Of a stretch of 64,000 nt of DNA, positions 51,229 to 62,295 are shown one piece after another; positions within the stretch are counted from its first letter, which is position 1, and each line of letters starts with the position of its first letter. Both the position numbers and the translations under genes were made by a program. This DNA comes from Pseudomonas sp. TH43 (GTDB taxonomy: Bacteria; Pseudomonadota; Gammaproteobacteria; Pseudomonadales; Pseudomonadaceae), in contig NZ_JAEKFI010000004.1 of the NCBI RefSeq assembly GCF_016650635.1, positions 248,001 to 312,000 of the forward strand, in the 5' to 3' direction. The notes below the pieces were generated by a model that was given only the letters and a program-made list of their open reading frames with translations, ran no database searches and had not been told where the DNA came from.

Positions 51229-51972
51229 ATGTCATCAAGCGTTGTACGCCCCACTCCTCGCCCGTTGAACCTGTGGTTGTGCCTGGGGATTCCCGTCGCT
51301 GCCGCGATCATTTTGGTTTTGCTGGAACTGACCGATCTGGACATGGATCTGGCTCGGATGTTTTACGACCCGGCGGCCGGAGACTTCATCGGGCGTCACA
51401 GTTACTTCCTCGAGAACATCCTTCACGACCGCGCAAAAGAGGTGGTGATCGCGTTCTCGGTATTTGCGGTTCTGGGTTTTATTGCTTCGTTTTTCATCGA
51501 ACGATTGAAACCGTTCAAGCGCGAACTGGGTTGCCTCGTGCTGTCGTTGGGCCTGGCGACGTCGTTTGTCACGCCGATGAAAGCGGTGACGGCGGTGCAG
51601 TGCCCGTGGAGCCTGGAGCAGTTCGGCGGCCATGAGACTTACAGCAAACTGATGGAACATCGGCCGCAGACCAACAAACCTGGTCGTTGCTGGCCGGGTG
51701 GTCATGCGGCAACGGGGTTCACACTGTTTGCGCTGTTCTTTGTCTTGCGTGACCGTCGTCCGCGTCTGGCAAAACAAGCGTTTATCTTTGCCTTTGCATT
51801 GGGCTCGGTGTTTTCGATCAGCCGAATGATGCAGGGCGCGCACTTCTTTTCGCACAATGTGTGGACGGCGATTTTCTGTTGGCTGATTTGCCTGGGGTCG
51901 TATTACTGGGTCTTGTATCGCCCGGCCGTGAGGGCTGAGGGTATCGTCAGAGCGCACCCCGTCAGCGCCTGA
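51229..51972 (+). CDS. PAP2-family membrane phosphatase
   Basis: A 247-residue, five- to six-helix protein with phosphatase motifs KLMEHRP (C1), CWPGGHAATGF (C2) and SRMMQGAHFFSH (C3). In the classical SRx5Hx3D third motif the Asp is replaced by His here, a variation found in some lipid-phosphatase subgroups. It could dephosphorylate lipid A, undecaprenyl-PP or phosphatidylglycerol-P. The start MSSSVVRP at 51229 has AGGAT upstream; the longer reading runs through the terminator. Confidence 0.8.
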   Translation: MSSSVVRPTPRPLNLWLCLGIPVAAAIILVLLELTDLDMDLARMFYDPAAGDFIGRHSYFLENILHDRAKEVVIAFSVFAVLGFIASFFIERLKPFKRELGCLVLSLGLATSFVTPMKAVTAVQCPWSLEQFGGHETYSKLMEHRPQTNKPGRCWPGGHAATGFTLFALFFVLRDRRPRLAKQAFIFAFALGSVFSISRMMQGAHFFSHNVWTAIFCWLICLGSYYWVLYRPAVRAEGIVRAHPVSA

Positions 51973-52020
51973 TCTGACGCCACCGCTGGCAAGCCATGCG
52001 CCTCAGGACTCCCGCGAGTT

Positions 52021-52049
52021 CCGTAGGAGAAAGGCTTGCCCGCGAAGGC
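52021..52049. repeat. single REP-like element
   Basis: CCGTAGGAGAAAGGCTTGCC then CGCGAAGGC; no inverse partner nearby. Confidence 0.7.
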
Positions 52050-52087
52050 AACACCTCGGTCTTCAGCCAACACTGAACCGAGGGCAA

Positions 52088-52124
52088 TAAAAAACCCCGC
52101 TGGCGAGAGCCAGCGGGGTTTTTG
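52088..52124 (-). terminator. bidirectional terminator, groEL and PAP2
   Basis: AAAAAACCCCGCTGGC / GCCAGCGGGGTTTTT with an 8-nt centre; T-runs on both strands, 22 bp past the groEL stop. Confidence 0.92.
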
Positions 52125-52145
52125 CGTTACGGGGGTAAGGCTGGC

Positions 52146-53804
<1,659 letters not shown>

Positions 53805-53842
53805 TTAAATACTTTGTAGTAGCGGGAAAATGGGCGGGGAAA

Positions 53843-54136
53843 TCAGCCTTCCAGTACAGCGAGAATCTCGTTCTCAGCCATTACCAGCAGGTCTTCGCCG
53901 TCGACTTTCACAGTGTTGCTGCCGGAGTAAGGACCGAACACAACCTTGTCACCGACTTTAACGGCCAGCGCACGCACTTCACCGTTTTCCAGAGTCTTGC
54001 CTGGGCCTGCAGCGACGATCACACCGTGGTTGGCTTTTTCAGCAGCCGAACCTGGCAGGACGATACCGCCAGCGGTTTTCTTTTCTTCTTCGCTGCGACG
54101 GATTACGACGCGGTCATGCAGAGGACGAAGCTTCAT
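53843..54136 (-). CDS. groES: co-chaperonin GroES
   Basis: A 97-residue lid of the GroEL chamber: [38 protein letters not shown] with the mobile loop, and C-terminal [35 protein letters not shown] precedes the ATG. First gene of the groES-groEL operon, with a heat-shock-type promoter upstream. Confidence 0.98.
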   Translation of the reverse strand: MKLRPLHDRVVIRRSEEEKKTAGGIVLPGSAAEKANHGVIVAAGPGKTLENGEVRALAVKVGDKVVFGPYSGSNTVKVDGEDLLVMAENEILAVLEG

Positions 54137-54280
54137 TGTCGATCTCTCCTAATTGTGGTTTTCATCGGCCGGTGTAGTCCCGGCGGGTTTAACGAATCCG
54201 GCCTGCGCCGGTTGCGGTTCGTCGAGCGAGCCGCGGAAGTCTGTCCGACTCAAATGTCGGAAACCTTTCGGTGACCGATA

Positions 54281-54308
54281 CATAAGGGCGCATAAGCTTA
54301 TTACAAGG
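54281..54308 (-). promoter_or_regulatory. probable sigma-32 (heat-shock) promoter of groES-groEL
   Basis: On the minus strand CTTGTAAT (54308-54301) and CCCTTATGT (54289-54281) are separated by 11 nt, resembling CTTGAA and CCCCATnT. It lies about 145 bp before groES. There is no CIRCE inverted repeat. Confidence 0.5.
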
Positions 54309-54362
54309 GCGAGGCTAAAAAAATTTCACCGAGGCTCGTTACAAAAGCAGCCCACAAATGAA

Positions 54363-54384
54363 CACGGCACCCGAAGGTGCCGTG
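54363..54384 (-). terminator. hairpin after fxsA
   Basis: CACGGCACC-CGAA-GGTGCCGTG, perfect 9-bp stem 13 bp beyond the fxsA stop; weak T-run on the minus strand. Confidence 0.65.
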
Positions 54385-54396
54385 TCGATAACGCCG

Positions 54397-54873
54397 TTAC
54401 TTGGTGTCGCGGTGTTCGAACTCGCCTTCGATCACATCGCCTTCGCGGCCCAGAGGCTCGCGCGGAGCAGGACCGCCCCGCGGTTGCAGGTCGTCGGCGA
54501 ACGCGCGTTGGCGCATGGCCTGGTCTTCGGCGCGCTGACGCATCTTGTTCGCCAGCAGGCGACGGGTGAATGGCAGCAACATCACCAGACCGACCACGTC
54601 GCTGATAAAGCCCGGCAGGATCAAAAGACCACCGGCCAGCGCCAGCATCAGACCTTCAAGCATGGTTTGCGCAGGCAGTTCGCCGCGGTTCAGGCTTTCA
54701 CGGGCACGCAGTGCCGTAGCCAGGCCGGCGACGCGCAGCACGAACACGCCGAACATCGAGCCGACAATGATCAGCAGCAGGGCCGGGAAAAACCCGATAG
54801 ACCCTGCCACTTTGACGAATACGAACAGCTCCAGCACCGGAAACAGCAGAAAGAGCAACAGAAAAGGGCGCAT
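54397..54873 (-). CDS. fxsA: FxsA family membrane protein
   Basis: A 158-residue inner-membrane protein with about three to four helices (PFLLLFLLFPVLELFVFVKVAG; FFPALLLIIVGSMFGVFVLRVAG; GGLLILPGFISDVVGLVMLLP). The FxsA signature is LILPGFISDxxG. FxsA was named as a suppressor of F-plasmid exclusion of phage T7. The C-terminal ~40 residues are charged and variable. ATG 54873 with AGGAAAC upstream. Confidence 0.9.
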   Translation of the reverse strand: MRPFLLLFLLFPVLELFVFVKVAGSIGFFPALLLIIVGSMFGVFVLRVAGLATALRARESLNRGELPAQTMLEGLMLALAGGLLILPGFISDVVGLVMLLPFTRRLLANKMRQRAEDQAMRQRAFADDLQPRGGPAPREPLGREGDVIEGEFEHRDTK

Positions 54874-54938
54874 CAAAGTTTCCTCAACGCAAGAAATGCC
54901 TTGCAGTAAGCCTTAGATGACGTCGCCCTTTCGTGAAT

Positions 54939-55670
54939 TCAAGCGTCGGCCACTGCATTTTTTGGCCAGACCTCGGCGTGAGCCAGAGAAACCAAGGCTT
55001 CGCGCACTTGTGTCGGCGTATTACAAGGCGCAGGGAACGGCAGCCAGTACAGTGCCTGACCGATGCGCAGGTGCATGCCTTCGGTGTCGATCCCGGCCAT
55101 CTGTGCCGGCACACTTTTCGGCAGACCGGCGAGGTCGACGTAGTGCGCGATGGCTTTGGCATGGTCGCTGTTCATGTGCTCGACCATGCTGATCTCGCCC
55201 TTGCCGGCGAACGGGTTGGCCAGGGTCAGTTGATCGACCCAGTGAATCGCGCCGAAACCGCCGATGTAGCGATGCCGCACGGGCGTCAGCACCCAAAAAT
55301 CGAAATCGTGGGCCTTGTGGTAGTTCTGCGAATCGGGGAAGTAGCGGTAGTAGCGCTCGGCAGCCGCTTCAATCGCAGCAGCGTCTTCGAGCTTTTGCGC
55401 TTCGGCCAGATAGGTCAGGCGACCTACGGCTTGCACATCATCCGCCTCGCGCTCGCCAACCAGCAGCGAGCATTTCGGGTCTTTTTGCAGGTTATGGGTG
55501 TGTTGGGCGATGCGGCTGATGAGGATCAGCGGTCGGCCCTGCTCGTCCAGGCAATACGGCACCACGGAGCCAAAGGGAAAACCGGGCATCGATTTGGAGT
55601 GAGTCGACAGCACCCCGCGGTATTCCTTGAGAAGCAATTCTCGGGCATTCTTGGCCACTTCAACGCTCAA
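54939..55670 (-). CDS. HugZ-like heme/flavin-binding split-barrel protein
   Basis: A 243-residue protein with an N-terminal PNPOx-type split barrel (RGVLSTHSKSMPGFPFGSVVPYCLDEQGRPLILISRIAQHTHNLQKDPKCSLLV) and a C-terminal DUF2470 domain (EHMNSDHAKAIAHYVDLAGLP). This is the layout of HugZ-type heme oxygenases and of other flavin/heme split-barrel proteins. Whether it degrades heme cannot be told from the sequence. It stands between fxsA and an SDR gene transcribed the other way. Confidence 0.85.
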   Translation of the reverse strand: MSVEVAKNARELLLKEYRGVLSTHSKSMPGFPFGSVVPYCLDEQGRPLILISRIAQHTHNLQKDPKCSLLVGEREADDVQAVGRLTYLAEAQKLEDAAAIEAAAERYYRYFPDSQNYHKAHDFDFWVLTPVRHRYIGGFGAIHWVDQLTLANPFAGKGEISMVEHMNSDHAKAIAHYVDLAGLPKSVPAQMAGIDTEGMHLRIGQALYWLPFPAPCNTPTQVREALVSLAHAEVWPKNAVADA

Positions 55671-55832
55671 TTTATGACTCCTTAAATAGAATCCGTCGTA
55701 AAAACGGACAGGTGACCGGGATAAGTTCCAGTCACTTTGGGGCAGTTCTCATGTGCAGCCAGGCCACGTCGGGCGCAGATCGAGAGGCTCTCTTGAGGGA
55801 AAACCACTCTGACCTGCTATCGGGGCATGCGA

Positions 55833-56591
55833 ATGCAACTCAACGACAAAGTAATCATTATCACTGGCGGTTGCCAGGGTTTGGGCCGTTCGATGGCCGA
55901 GTATTTCGCCGGTAAAGGCGCGAAGCTGGCACTCGTCGACTTGAATCAGGAAAAACTCGACGACGCGGTGGCTGCCTGCAAGGCCAAGGGCGTCGAGGCG
56001 CGCAGCTATCTGTGCAACGTGGCCAATGAAGAACAAGTGGAGCACATGGTTGCTCAGGTTGCCGCCGACTTTGGTGCGATTCACGGTTTGATCAACAACG
56101 CCGGGATCCTGCGCGATGGCCTGCTGTTGAAGGTCAAGGACGGCGAAATGAGCAAAATGAGCCTTGCACAGTGGCAAGCGGTGATCGACGTCAATCTGAC
56201 CGGCGTGTTCCTCTGCACCCGTGAGGTGGCGGCGAAAATGGTCGAGCTGAAGAATAGCGGCGCGATCATCAACATTTCATCGATCTCGCGTGCGGGCAAT
56301 GTTGGCCAGACCAACTACTCGGCGGCCAAGGCTGGCGTGGCGGCGGCGACGGTGACCTGGGCGAAAGAACTGGCCCGTTATGGCATTCGGGTGGCGGGGA
56401 TTGCACCGGGTTTCATTGAAACCGAGATGACCCTGGGGATGAAGCCCGAAGCGCTGGAGAAGATGACCTCGGGGATTCCGCTCAAGCGCATGGGCAAGCC
56501 GGAGGAGATCGCCCATTCGGCGGCGTATATCTTCGAGAACGACTACTACACCGGCCGGATCCTGGAGATGGACGGCGGCTTGCGTATCTGA
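55833..56591 (+). CDS. SDR family oxidoreductase
   Basis: A 252-residue classical short-chain dehydrogenase: [15 protein letters not shown] (cofactor motif), [21 protein letters not shown], active-site serine in [17 protein letters not shown] (Tyr and Lys), and a C-terminal [16 protein letters not shown] typical of FabG-like enzymes. Substrate unknown. The second ATG (55833) is preferred for its spacing to GGGG; the first is 6 bp upstream. Confidence 0.87.
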   Translation: MQLNDKVIIITGGCQGLGRSMAEYFAGKGAKLALVDLNQEKLDDAVAACKAKGVEARSYLCNVANEEQVEHMVAQVAADFGAIHGLINNAGILRDGLLLKVKDGEMSKMSLAQWQAVIDVNLTGVFLCTREVAAKMVELKNSGAIINISSISRAGNVGQTNYSAAKAGVAAATVTWAKELARYGIRVAGIAPGFIETEMTLGMKPEALEKMTSGIPLKRMGKPEEIAHSAAYIFENDYYTGRILEMDGGLRI

Positions 56592-56606
56592 CCGCAGCGC
56601 AAAACC

Positions 56607-56917
56607 TGTAGGAGCCGAGCTTGCTCGCGAAAGCGGTGGTTCATTCAACAGATCTGTTGAATGTTAATCCGCTATCGCGAGCAAGCTCGGCTCCTACAGC
56701 GAAAGCGGCGTGTCATCCAACTTCAGCGTTGCCTGACACGGCCCCTTCGCGAGCAAGCTCGGCTCCTACAGCGAAAGCGGCGTGTCATCCAACATCAGCG
56801 TTGCCTGACACGGCCCCTTCGCGAGCAAGCTCGGCTCCTACAAGCGAAAGCGGCGTGTCATCCAACATCAGCGTTGCCTGACACGGCCCCTTCGCGAGCA
56901 AGCTCGGCTCCTACAAG
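56607..56917. repeat. REP cluster with three 72-73-bp tandem units
   Basis: An inverted REP pair at 56607-56698 is followed by three direct copies (56699-56770, 56771-56843, 56844-56916) of GCGAAAGCGGCGTGTCATCC... ending in a REP (CGCGAGCAAGCTCGGCTCCT). Units differ at one or two positions. There is no gene here; short ORFs through it are reading frames of the repeat. Confidence 0.9.
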
Positions 56918-56937
56918 TACAGGGTGTTGCTGAGGTA

Positions 56938-58032
56938 TCAATCGTCGCTGATGGTGATGTTCGGCATCGCCGGCGTTGCCGCTTCCTGCAACACGATCCG
57001 CGCGCCGACGTGGCGGGCCAGTTCCTGATAGACCATGGCGATCTGGCTGTCCGGCTCGGCGATCACCGTCGGTTTGCCACCATCGGCCTGCTCGCGAATC
57101 AACATCGACAGTGGCAGCGAGGCCAGCAGTTCGACGCCGTACTGGGTCGCCAGTTTCTCGCCACCGCCCTCACCGAACAGATGCTCGGCATGCCCGCAGT
57201 TCGAGCAGATGTGCACGGCCATGTTTTCCACCACACCGAGTACCGGAATGTTGACCTTGCGGAACATTTCCACGCCTTTGCGCGCGTCGAGCAGCGCCAG
57301 ATCCTGCGGCGTGGTGACGATCACCGCACCCGCCACCGGGACTTTCTGCGCGAGGGTCAGCTGGATGTCGCCGGTGCCTGGCGGCATGTCGATCACCAGA
57401 TAATCCAGATCGCCCCACGCCGTTTGCGTAACCAGTTGCAGCAGTGCGCCGGAAACCATCGGCCCGCGCCAGACCATCGGCGTGTTGTCGTCGGTCAGGA
57501 AAGCCATCGACATCACTTCGACACCGTGGGCCTTGAGCGGCACAAACCACTTCTGATCCTTGACCTCAGGGCGAGTGCGCTCGGGAATGCCGAACATGAT
57601 GCCCTGGCTCGGGCCATAGATATCGGCATCGAGAATACCGACCTTGGCGCCTTCGCGGGCGAGTGCCAGCGCAAGGTTGGCGGCGGTTGTCGACTTGCCC
57701 ACGCCACCTTTGCCGGAGGCTACGGCGACGACATTTTTGACGTTGGCCAGACCCGGAATCTGCGCCTGCGCCTTGTGCGCGGCAATCACGCTGTTGACTT
57801 CGACCCTGGCGACGACGACGCCATCAAGGTTTTCGATCGCCAGTTGCAGCAGTTGTGCCCAGCCGCTCTTGAACAGACCGGCGGCGTAGCCGATTTCCAG
57901 TTGCACATTGACGCGGTCACCGACGATCTCGATGTTTTTCACGCAACCGGCGCTGACCGGATCCTGGTTCAGGTAAGGGTCGGTGTATTGGCTGAGGACG
58001 GCTTCCACCGCTGCGCGAGTGACGGCGCTCAT
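56938..58032 (-). CDS. apbC: Mrp/ApbC iron-sulfur cluster carrier ATPase
   Basis: A 364-residue cytoplasmic P-loop protein that carries and delivers 4Fe-4S clusters. N-terminal DUF59-like domain (VEAVLSQYTDPYLNQDPVSAGCVKNIEI), deviant Walker A VASGKGGVGKSTTAANLALAL, DIYGPSQG, IDMPPGTGDI, and the C-terminal cluster-binding CSNC in HICSNCGHAEH. MSAVTRAAV at 58032 is the start. Divergent from metG across a REP-containing gap. Confidence 0.93.
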   Translation of the reverse strand: MSAVTRAAVEAVLSQYTDPYLNQDPVSAGCVKNIEIVGDRVNVQLEIGYAAGLFKSGWAQLLQLAIENLDGVVVARVEVNSVIAAHKAQAQIPGLANVKNVVAVASGKGGVGKSTTAANLALALAREGAKVGILDADIYGPSQGIMFGIPERTRPEVKDQKWFVPLKAHGVEVMSMAFLTDDNTPMVWRGPMVSGALLQLVTQTAWGDLDYLVIDMPPGTGDIQLTLAQKVPVAGAVIVTTPQDLALLDARKGVEMFRKVNIPVLGVVENMAVHICSNCGHAEHLFGEGGGEKLATQYGVELLASLPLSMLIREQADGGKPTVIAEPDSQIAMVYQELARHVGARIVLQEAATPAMPNITISDD

Positions 58033-58116
58033 GGGCAACTCCGATAACAAGACTGGGAAAAGATGACGGCTATCGTACGCTGGACATCGATTTGAGGCGA
58101 ACAGATTGCTCGAGTC

Positions 58117-58261
58117 GGAAAACCTTTGTGGCGAGGGGATTTATCCCCGTTCGGCTGCGCAGCAGTCGTGAAACCATTCAACGCGGTGTACCTGATACAC
58201 CGAGGTATCAGGTTTTGGGGCGGCTTCGCCACCCATCGGGGATAAATCCCCTCGCCACAAA
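58117..58261. repeat. inverted REP pair (GAGGGGATTTATCCCC type) between apbC and metG
   Basis: TGTGGCGAGGGGATTTATCC and GGATAAATCCCCTCGCCACA with ~100 bp between, including a TACCTGATAC/GTATCAGGT inner hairpin. It occupies most of the 322-bp divergent promoter region. Confidence 0.87.
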
Positions 58262-58354
58262 TGCTCTCAAAGTACCCAGCGGCTCAGGGGTGAAAAATAT
58301 ACTCGGGCGCTTTATAGTGGCCGACCTCCGTTTCATCAAGTAGCGAAGCCCCAC

Positions 58355-60406
58355 ATGTCCGAACCACGCAAGATCCTCGTCACCAGCGCCCTGCCCTACG
58401 CCAACGGTTCGATTCACCTTGGCCATATGCTGGAATATATCCAGACCGATATGTGGGTGCGCTTCCAGAAGCATCGCGGCAATCAATGCATCTATGTCTG
58501 CGCCGACGACGCCCACGGTTCGGCGATCATGCTGCGTGCAGAAAAGGAAGGCATCACCCCGGAACAACTGATCGCCAACGTGCAGGCTGAACACAGCGCC
58601 GACTTTGCCGAGTTCCTGGTCGATTTCGACAACTTCCACTCCACTCACGCCGAAGAAAACCGTGAGCTGTCGAGCCAGATCTACATCAAGCTGCGTGACG
58701 CCGGGCACATCGCCCAGCGCTCGATCACCCAGTATTTCGACCCGGAAAAGAAAATGTTCCTGGCCGACCGCTTCATCAAGGGCACCTGCCCGAAATGTGG
58801 CACTGAAGACCAGTACGGCGACAACTGCGAAAAATGCGGTGCAACCTACGCACCGACTGACCTGAAAGATCCGAAGTCGGCGATCTCTGGCGCCACCCCG
58901 GTGCTCAAGGATTCCCAGCACTTCTTCTTCAAGCTGCCAGACTTCCAGCAAATGCTGCAGACCTGGACCCGCAGCGGCACCTTGCAAGACGCCGTGGCCA
59001 ACAAGATCGCCGAATGGCTGGACGCCGGCCTGCAACAGTGGGACATCTCCCGCGATGCGCCGTACTTCGGTTTCGAGATCCCGGGCGAACCAGGCAAATA
59101 CTTCTACGTGTGGCTGGATGCACCGATCGGCTACATGGCCAGTTTCAAGAACCTTTGCGATCGCACGCCGGAGCTGGACTTCGACGCGTTCTGGGCCAAG
59201 GACTCCACTGCCGAGCTGTACCATTTCATCGGCAAGGACATCGTCAACTTCCACGCACTGTTCTGGCCAGCGATGCTCGAAGGCGCCGGCTACCGCAAGC
59301 CGACCGGTATCAACGTGCACGGCTACCTGACCGTCAACGGCCAGAAAATGTCCAAGTCGCGCGGCACCTTCATCAAGGCCCGCACGTACCTGGATCACCT
59401 GTCGCCGGAATACCTGCGCTACTACTACGCGGCCAAACTGGGCCGTGGCGTCGATGACCTCGACCTGAACCTCGAAGACTTCGTGCAGAAGGTCAACTCC
59501 GACCTGGTCGGCAAAGTGGTCAACATCGCCAGCCGTTGCGCCGGTTTCATCCAGAAGGGCAACGCCGGCCTGCTGGTCGACACCAATGCTGCGCCGGAGC
59601 TGACCGAGGCTTTCCTCGCTGCCGCGCCAAGCATTGCCGACGCTTATGAAGCCCGTGACTTCGCCCGCGCCATGCGTGAAACCATGGCCCTGGCCGACCG
59701 CGCCAACGCCTGGATCGCCGACAAGGCGCCGTGGTCGTTGAACAAGCAGGAAGGCAAGCAGGATGAGGTTCAGGCGATCTGCGCCACCGCCATCAACCTG
59801 TTCCGCCAACTGGTGATCTTCCTCAAACCGGTATTGCCGTTGCTGGCCGCCGACGCCGAGGCGTTCCTCAACGTCGCCCCGCTGACCTGGAACGATCACA
59901 CCAGCCTGTTGGCCAACCATCAGCTCAACGAGTTCAAGCCGTTGATGACCCGCATCGACCCGGTAAAAGTGCAAGCCATGAGCGACGCCTCGAAAGAAGA
60001 CCTGACCGCCAGCCAGACCGACACCGGCGCCGCCGCCCCTGCGGGCAACGGCGAACTGGCCAAGGATCCGCTGTCGCCGGAAATCGACTTCGACGCGTTT
60101 GCCGCCATCGACCTGCGCGTTGCGCTGATCGTCAAAGCCGAACACGTCGAAGGTGCCGACAAGCTGTTGCGCCTGACCCTCGACATCGGTGACGAGCAAC
60201 GCAACGTGTTCTCGGGGATCAAGAGCGCCTACCCCGATCCGTCCAAGCTCGATGGTCGTCTGACCATGATGATCGCCAACCTCAAGCCACGGAAAATGAA
60301 GTTCGGTATTTCCGAAGGCATGGTGATGGCTGCCGGCCCCGGCGGTGAGGAAATCTACCTGCTGAGCCCGGACAGCGGCGCCAAGCCAGGTCAACGCATC
60401 AAGTAA
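58355..60406 (+). CDS. metG: methionyl-tRNA synthetase
   Basis: A 683-residue class I synthetase charging tRNA-Met. HIGH-type motif HLGH (in [12 protein letters not shown]), zinc-binding [22 protein letters not shown] motif in [15 protein letters not shown], and a C-terminal tRNA-binding (EMAP-like) domain [28 protein letters not shown]. Normal length for gamma-proteobacterial dimeric enzymes. Start [18 protein letters not shown]. Confidence 0.98.
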   Translation: MSEPRKILVTSALPYANGSIHLGHMLEYIQTDMWVRFQKHRGNQCIYVCADDAHGSAIMLRAEKEGITPEQLIANVQAEHSADFAEFLVDFDNFHSTHAEENRELSSQIYIKLRDAGHIAQRSITQYFDPEKKMFLADRFIKGTCPKCGTEDQYGDNCEKCGATYAPTDLKDPKSAISGATPVLKDSQHFFFKLPDFQQMLQTWTRSGTLQDAVANKIAEWLDAGLQQWDISRDAPYFGFEIPGEPGKYFYVWLDAPIGYMASFKNLCDRTPELDFDAFWAKDSTAELYHFIGKDIVNFHALFWPAMLEGAGYRKPTGINVHGYLTVNGQKMSKSRGTFIKARTYLDHLSPEYLRYYYAAKLGRGVDDLDLNLEDFVQKVNSDLVGKVVNIASRCAGFIQKGNAGLLVDTNAAPELTEAFLAAAPSIADAYEARDFARAMRETMALADRANAWIADKAPWSLNKQEGKQDEVQAICATAINLFRQLVIFLKPVLPLLAADAEAFLNVAPLTWNDHTSLLANHQLNEFKPLMTRIDPVKVQAMSDASKEDLTASQTDTGAAAPAGNGELAKDPLSPEIDFDAFAAIDLRVALIVKAEHVEGADKLLRLTLDIGDEQRNVFSGIKSAYPDPSKLDGRLTMMIANLKPRKMKFGISEGMVMAAGPGGEEIYLLSPDSGAKPGQRIK

Positions 60407-60423
60407 CACTCGGCGGTGAATCG

Positions 60424-60460
60424 ATCCCACAGGCGTGCCCCGCATGCCTGTGGGATTTTT
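60424..60460 (+). terminator. rho-independent terminator of metG
   Basis: ATCCCACAGGC / GCCTGTGGGAT stem with an 11-nt loop and TTTTT, 17 bp after the stop. Confidence 0.92.
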
Positions 60461-60520
60461 CATATCCGCCCGGATAATGCCTAACCTTAAGAGACACTCG
60501 CCCGTTTCGCTGGCAGAACC

Positions 60521-61090
60521 ATGACCGAACTTGTGCTTACGCTCATCAGTGCTGCGCTGCTCAACAACTTCGTGTTGCACTGGCCGCTGGGCATCGATCC
60601 GCTGTTGGCGGGCCGTCGCCAGCAGGTGCATGCGCTGGGGCTGGCGACGCTGTGTCTGATGGTGATCGTTGGCGTCATCGGTTACGCGATCTGGCATTGG
60701 TTGCTGGTGCCGCTGCAACTTGAAGCGCTGCGCCTGTTCGTGTTTCTGCCGTTGAGCGTGTTGCTGATTGCGCCGCTGCTGCACGGCTTGCAGCGCTGGC
60801 TGCCAAACCTGCCCTTCGACGGGTTATGGCCGCTGTTGCTGGGCAATGGCGGCGCGCTTGGGCTGGCGCTGATCAATGCGCAAAACGATCAAGGCCCGCT
60901 GCACGCGACAGCGCTGAGCCTCGGCGCCGGGCTGGGCTTCTGGCTGGTACTGAGCCTGTTTTGCGATTTGCGTGAACGCACGGCCGACAACGATATTCCC
61001 CTGCCCTTTCGCGGCCTGCCGATCGATCTGATCGGCGCCGGACTGATCGCAGTGATTTTTCTCGGATTCAGTGGATTGATCAAAACATGA
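60521..61090 (+). CDS. rnfA: Rnf complex subunit A, variant lacking the cluster cysteines
   Basis: A 189-residue six-helix membrane subunit of the Rnf/Rsx electron-transport complex. Family features remain: [15 protein letters not shown] at the N-terminus, LREROTA-like [39 protein letters not shown] at the C-terminus. But the two cysteines that bind the RnfA/RnfE intramembrane 2Fe-2S cluster are changed: GLCP is GIDP (D26) and NCAVLG is NGGALG (G110). The stop overlaps the rnfB start (ATGA). It is the first gene of the operon after the metG terminator. Confidence 0.88.
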   Translation: MTELVLTLISAALLNNFVLHWPLGIDPLLAGRRQQVHALGLATLCLMVIVGVIGYAIWHWLLVPLQLEALRLFVFLPLSVLLIAPLLHGLQRWLPNLPFDGLWPLLLGNGGALGLALINAQNDQGPLHATALSLGAGLGFWLVLSLFCDLRERTADNDIPLPFRGLPIDLIGAGLIAVIFLGFSGLIKT

Positions 61091-62295
61091 GTCTGATTCA
61101 ACGCATCGATGCGCTCTTGCCGCAGACCCAATGCGGCAAGTGTGGCCATCCCGGATGCAAGCCGTACGCAGAAGGCATCGTCGACGGCGAGCCGATCAAC
61201 AAGTGCCCGCCCGGTGGTGATGAAACCATCGCGGCACTGGCTGAACTGTTGAAAATTCCAGTGCTGGAGCTGGATATCAGCCGTGGTTCAGCGCCGCCGC
61301 AAGTCGCTTATATCCGTGAAGCCGAATGCATCGGCTGCACCAAGTGCATTCAGGCTTGCCCGATCGATGCCATCGTCGGCGCGGCGAAATTGATGCACAC
61401 CGTGTTGATCGACGAGTGCACAGGTTGCGACCTGTGTGTTGCGCCGTGCCCGGTGGATTGCATTGAGATGCACCCGCTGCCACTCGGTACGCTGCCGGTG
61501 GTGGGTGGTCTGGCCTTCAATCTGGACGAACAGCGCGCCCGCGCAGCCAAGCGTGATCACGCACGTCAGCGCTTCGAGCGGCGTAATGAGCGCCTGCAAC
61601 GGGAAGAACAGCAAAAACAGGCAGAGCGAGAGGCTCGCGCGCAACGGGCCGCTCAACCGGCAGTGACTGCAAGCGATCCGGTGCAGGCTGCGCTGGAACG
61701 GGTTCGCGCCCAGAAAGCCGCCGGCGCCGATGCCGCGCTGAAAAAAGCCAAGATCGATGTGGCGATGAGTCGTGCGCAACTGCACAAATCCCTGAAAGCG
61801 TTCGGCCATCCGCCGACATTCGAGCAGCAGGCGCAATTAATTGTCTTGCAGCAGCAGTTCGAAGCGGCGGAGCACGCTTTGGCGAAACTCGAAAGCAGCG
61901 CCCCACCCGCCTCTGCAGTAGTGGCGCCGGCGAAAGACGCCGATCTGAAACGGGCGAAGATCCAGTTGGCCATGCGCCGCGCCGAACTGAAGAAAGCGCA
62001 AACAGCTGAAGCCGCACCTGAGCAGATCACAACGCTGGAACAGGCCTTGCGCGACGCCGAGCAGGCCTTGCACGCTGCCGAAGACACGAGCGAGCAGCCT
62101 TTGCCTGATTTGCTACGGGTCGAAAAACGGCCCATCGACAGCCATCTGCGCCAATTGAAAACCGAATTGGCCTACGCCCGCGCTGACCTCAACAAACTCG
62201 AACGGCGCGCCGACACCGCCACCGAAACCCTCGACAAGGCCCGCGCCCGCCTGCAAGACGCCGAGCGCCAGGTACAAGATCATGTCGCCCCTTGA
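61087..62295 (+). CDS. rnfB: Rnf complex subunit B without membrane anchor, with long RnfC-like tail
   Basis: A 402-residue ferredoxin-like subunit. The [4Fe-4S] domain has C16, C19, C24 and C40; two further 4Fe-4S motifs are C81/84/87/91 and C111/114/117/121, all intact. The N-terminal transmembrane helix and spacer normal for RnfB are missing: the protein begins [19 protein letters not shown], and the ATGA overlap with rnfA fixes that start. From ~residue 145 to the end is a ~255-residue charged Ala/Gln/Arg/Lys-rich coiled-coil tail ([32 protein letters not shown]), resembling the tail I know from RsxC rather than RnfB. Confidence 0.87.
   Translation: MSLIQRIDALLPQTQCGKCGHPGCKPYAEGIVDGEPINKCPPGGDETIAALAELLKIPVLELDISRGSAPPQVAYIREAECIGCTKCIQACPIDAIVGAAKLMHTVLIDECTGCDLCVAPCPVDCIEMHPLPLGTLPVVGGLAFNLDEQRARAAKRDHARQRFERRNERLQREEQQKQAEREARAQRAAQPAVTASDPVQAALERVRAQKAAGADAALKKAKIDVAMSRAQLHKSLKAFGHPPTFEQQAQLIVLQQQFEAAEHALAKLESSAPPASAVVAPAKDADLKRAKIQLAMRRAELKKAQTAEAAPEQITTLEQALRDAEQALHAAEDTSEQPLPDLLRVEKRPIDSHLRQLKTELAYARADLNKLERRADTATETLDKARARLQDAERQVQDHVAP

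Noticed and set aside
56699-56916. Possible CRISPR array
   Set aside because: The repeated units are contiguous, with no unique spacers; each ends in a REP palindrome, so this is tandem expansion of REP DNA.
56621-56933. Repeat-encoded ORFs (REASSAPT-type peptides)
   Set aside because: Generated by reading through tandem REP units; no start signals or codon bias.
58208-60784. 858-residue minus-strand ORF opposite metG
   Set aside because: A GC-rich shadow frame of metG: low-complexity, histidine/glutamine/valine-rich, no family pattern, and no ribosome binding site.
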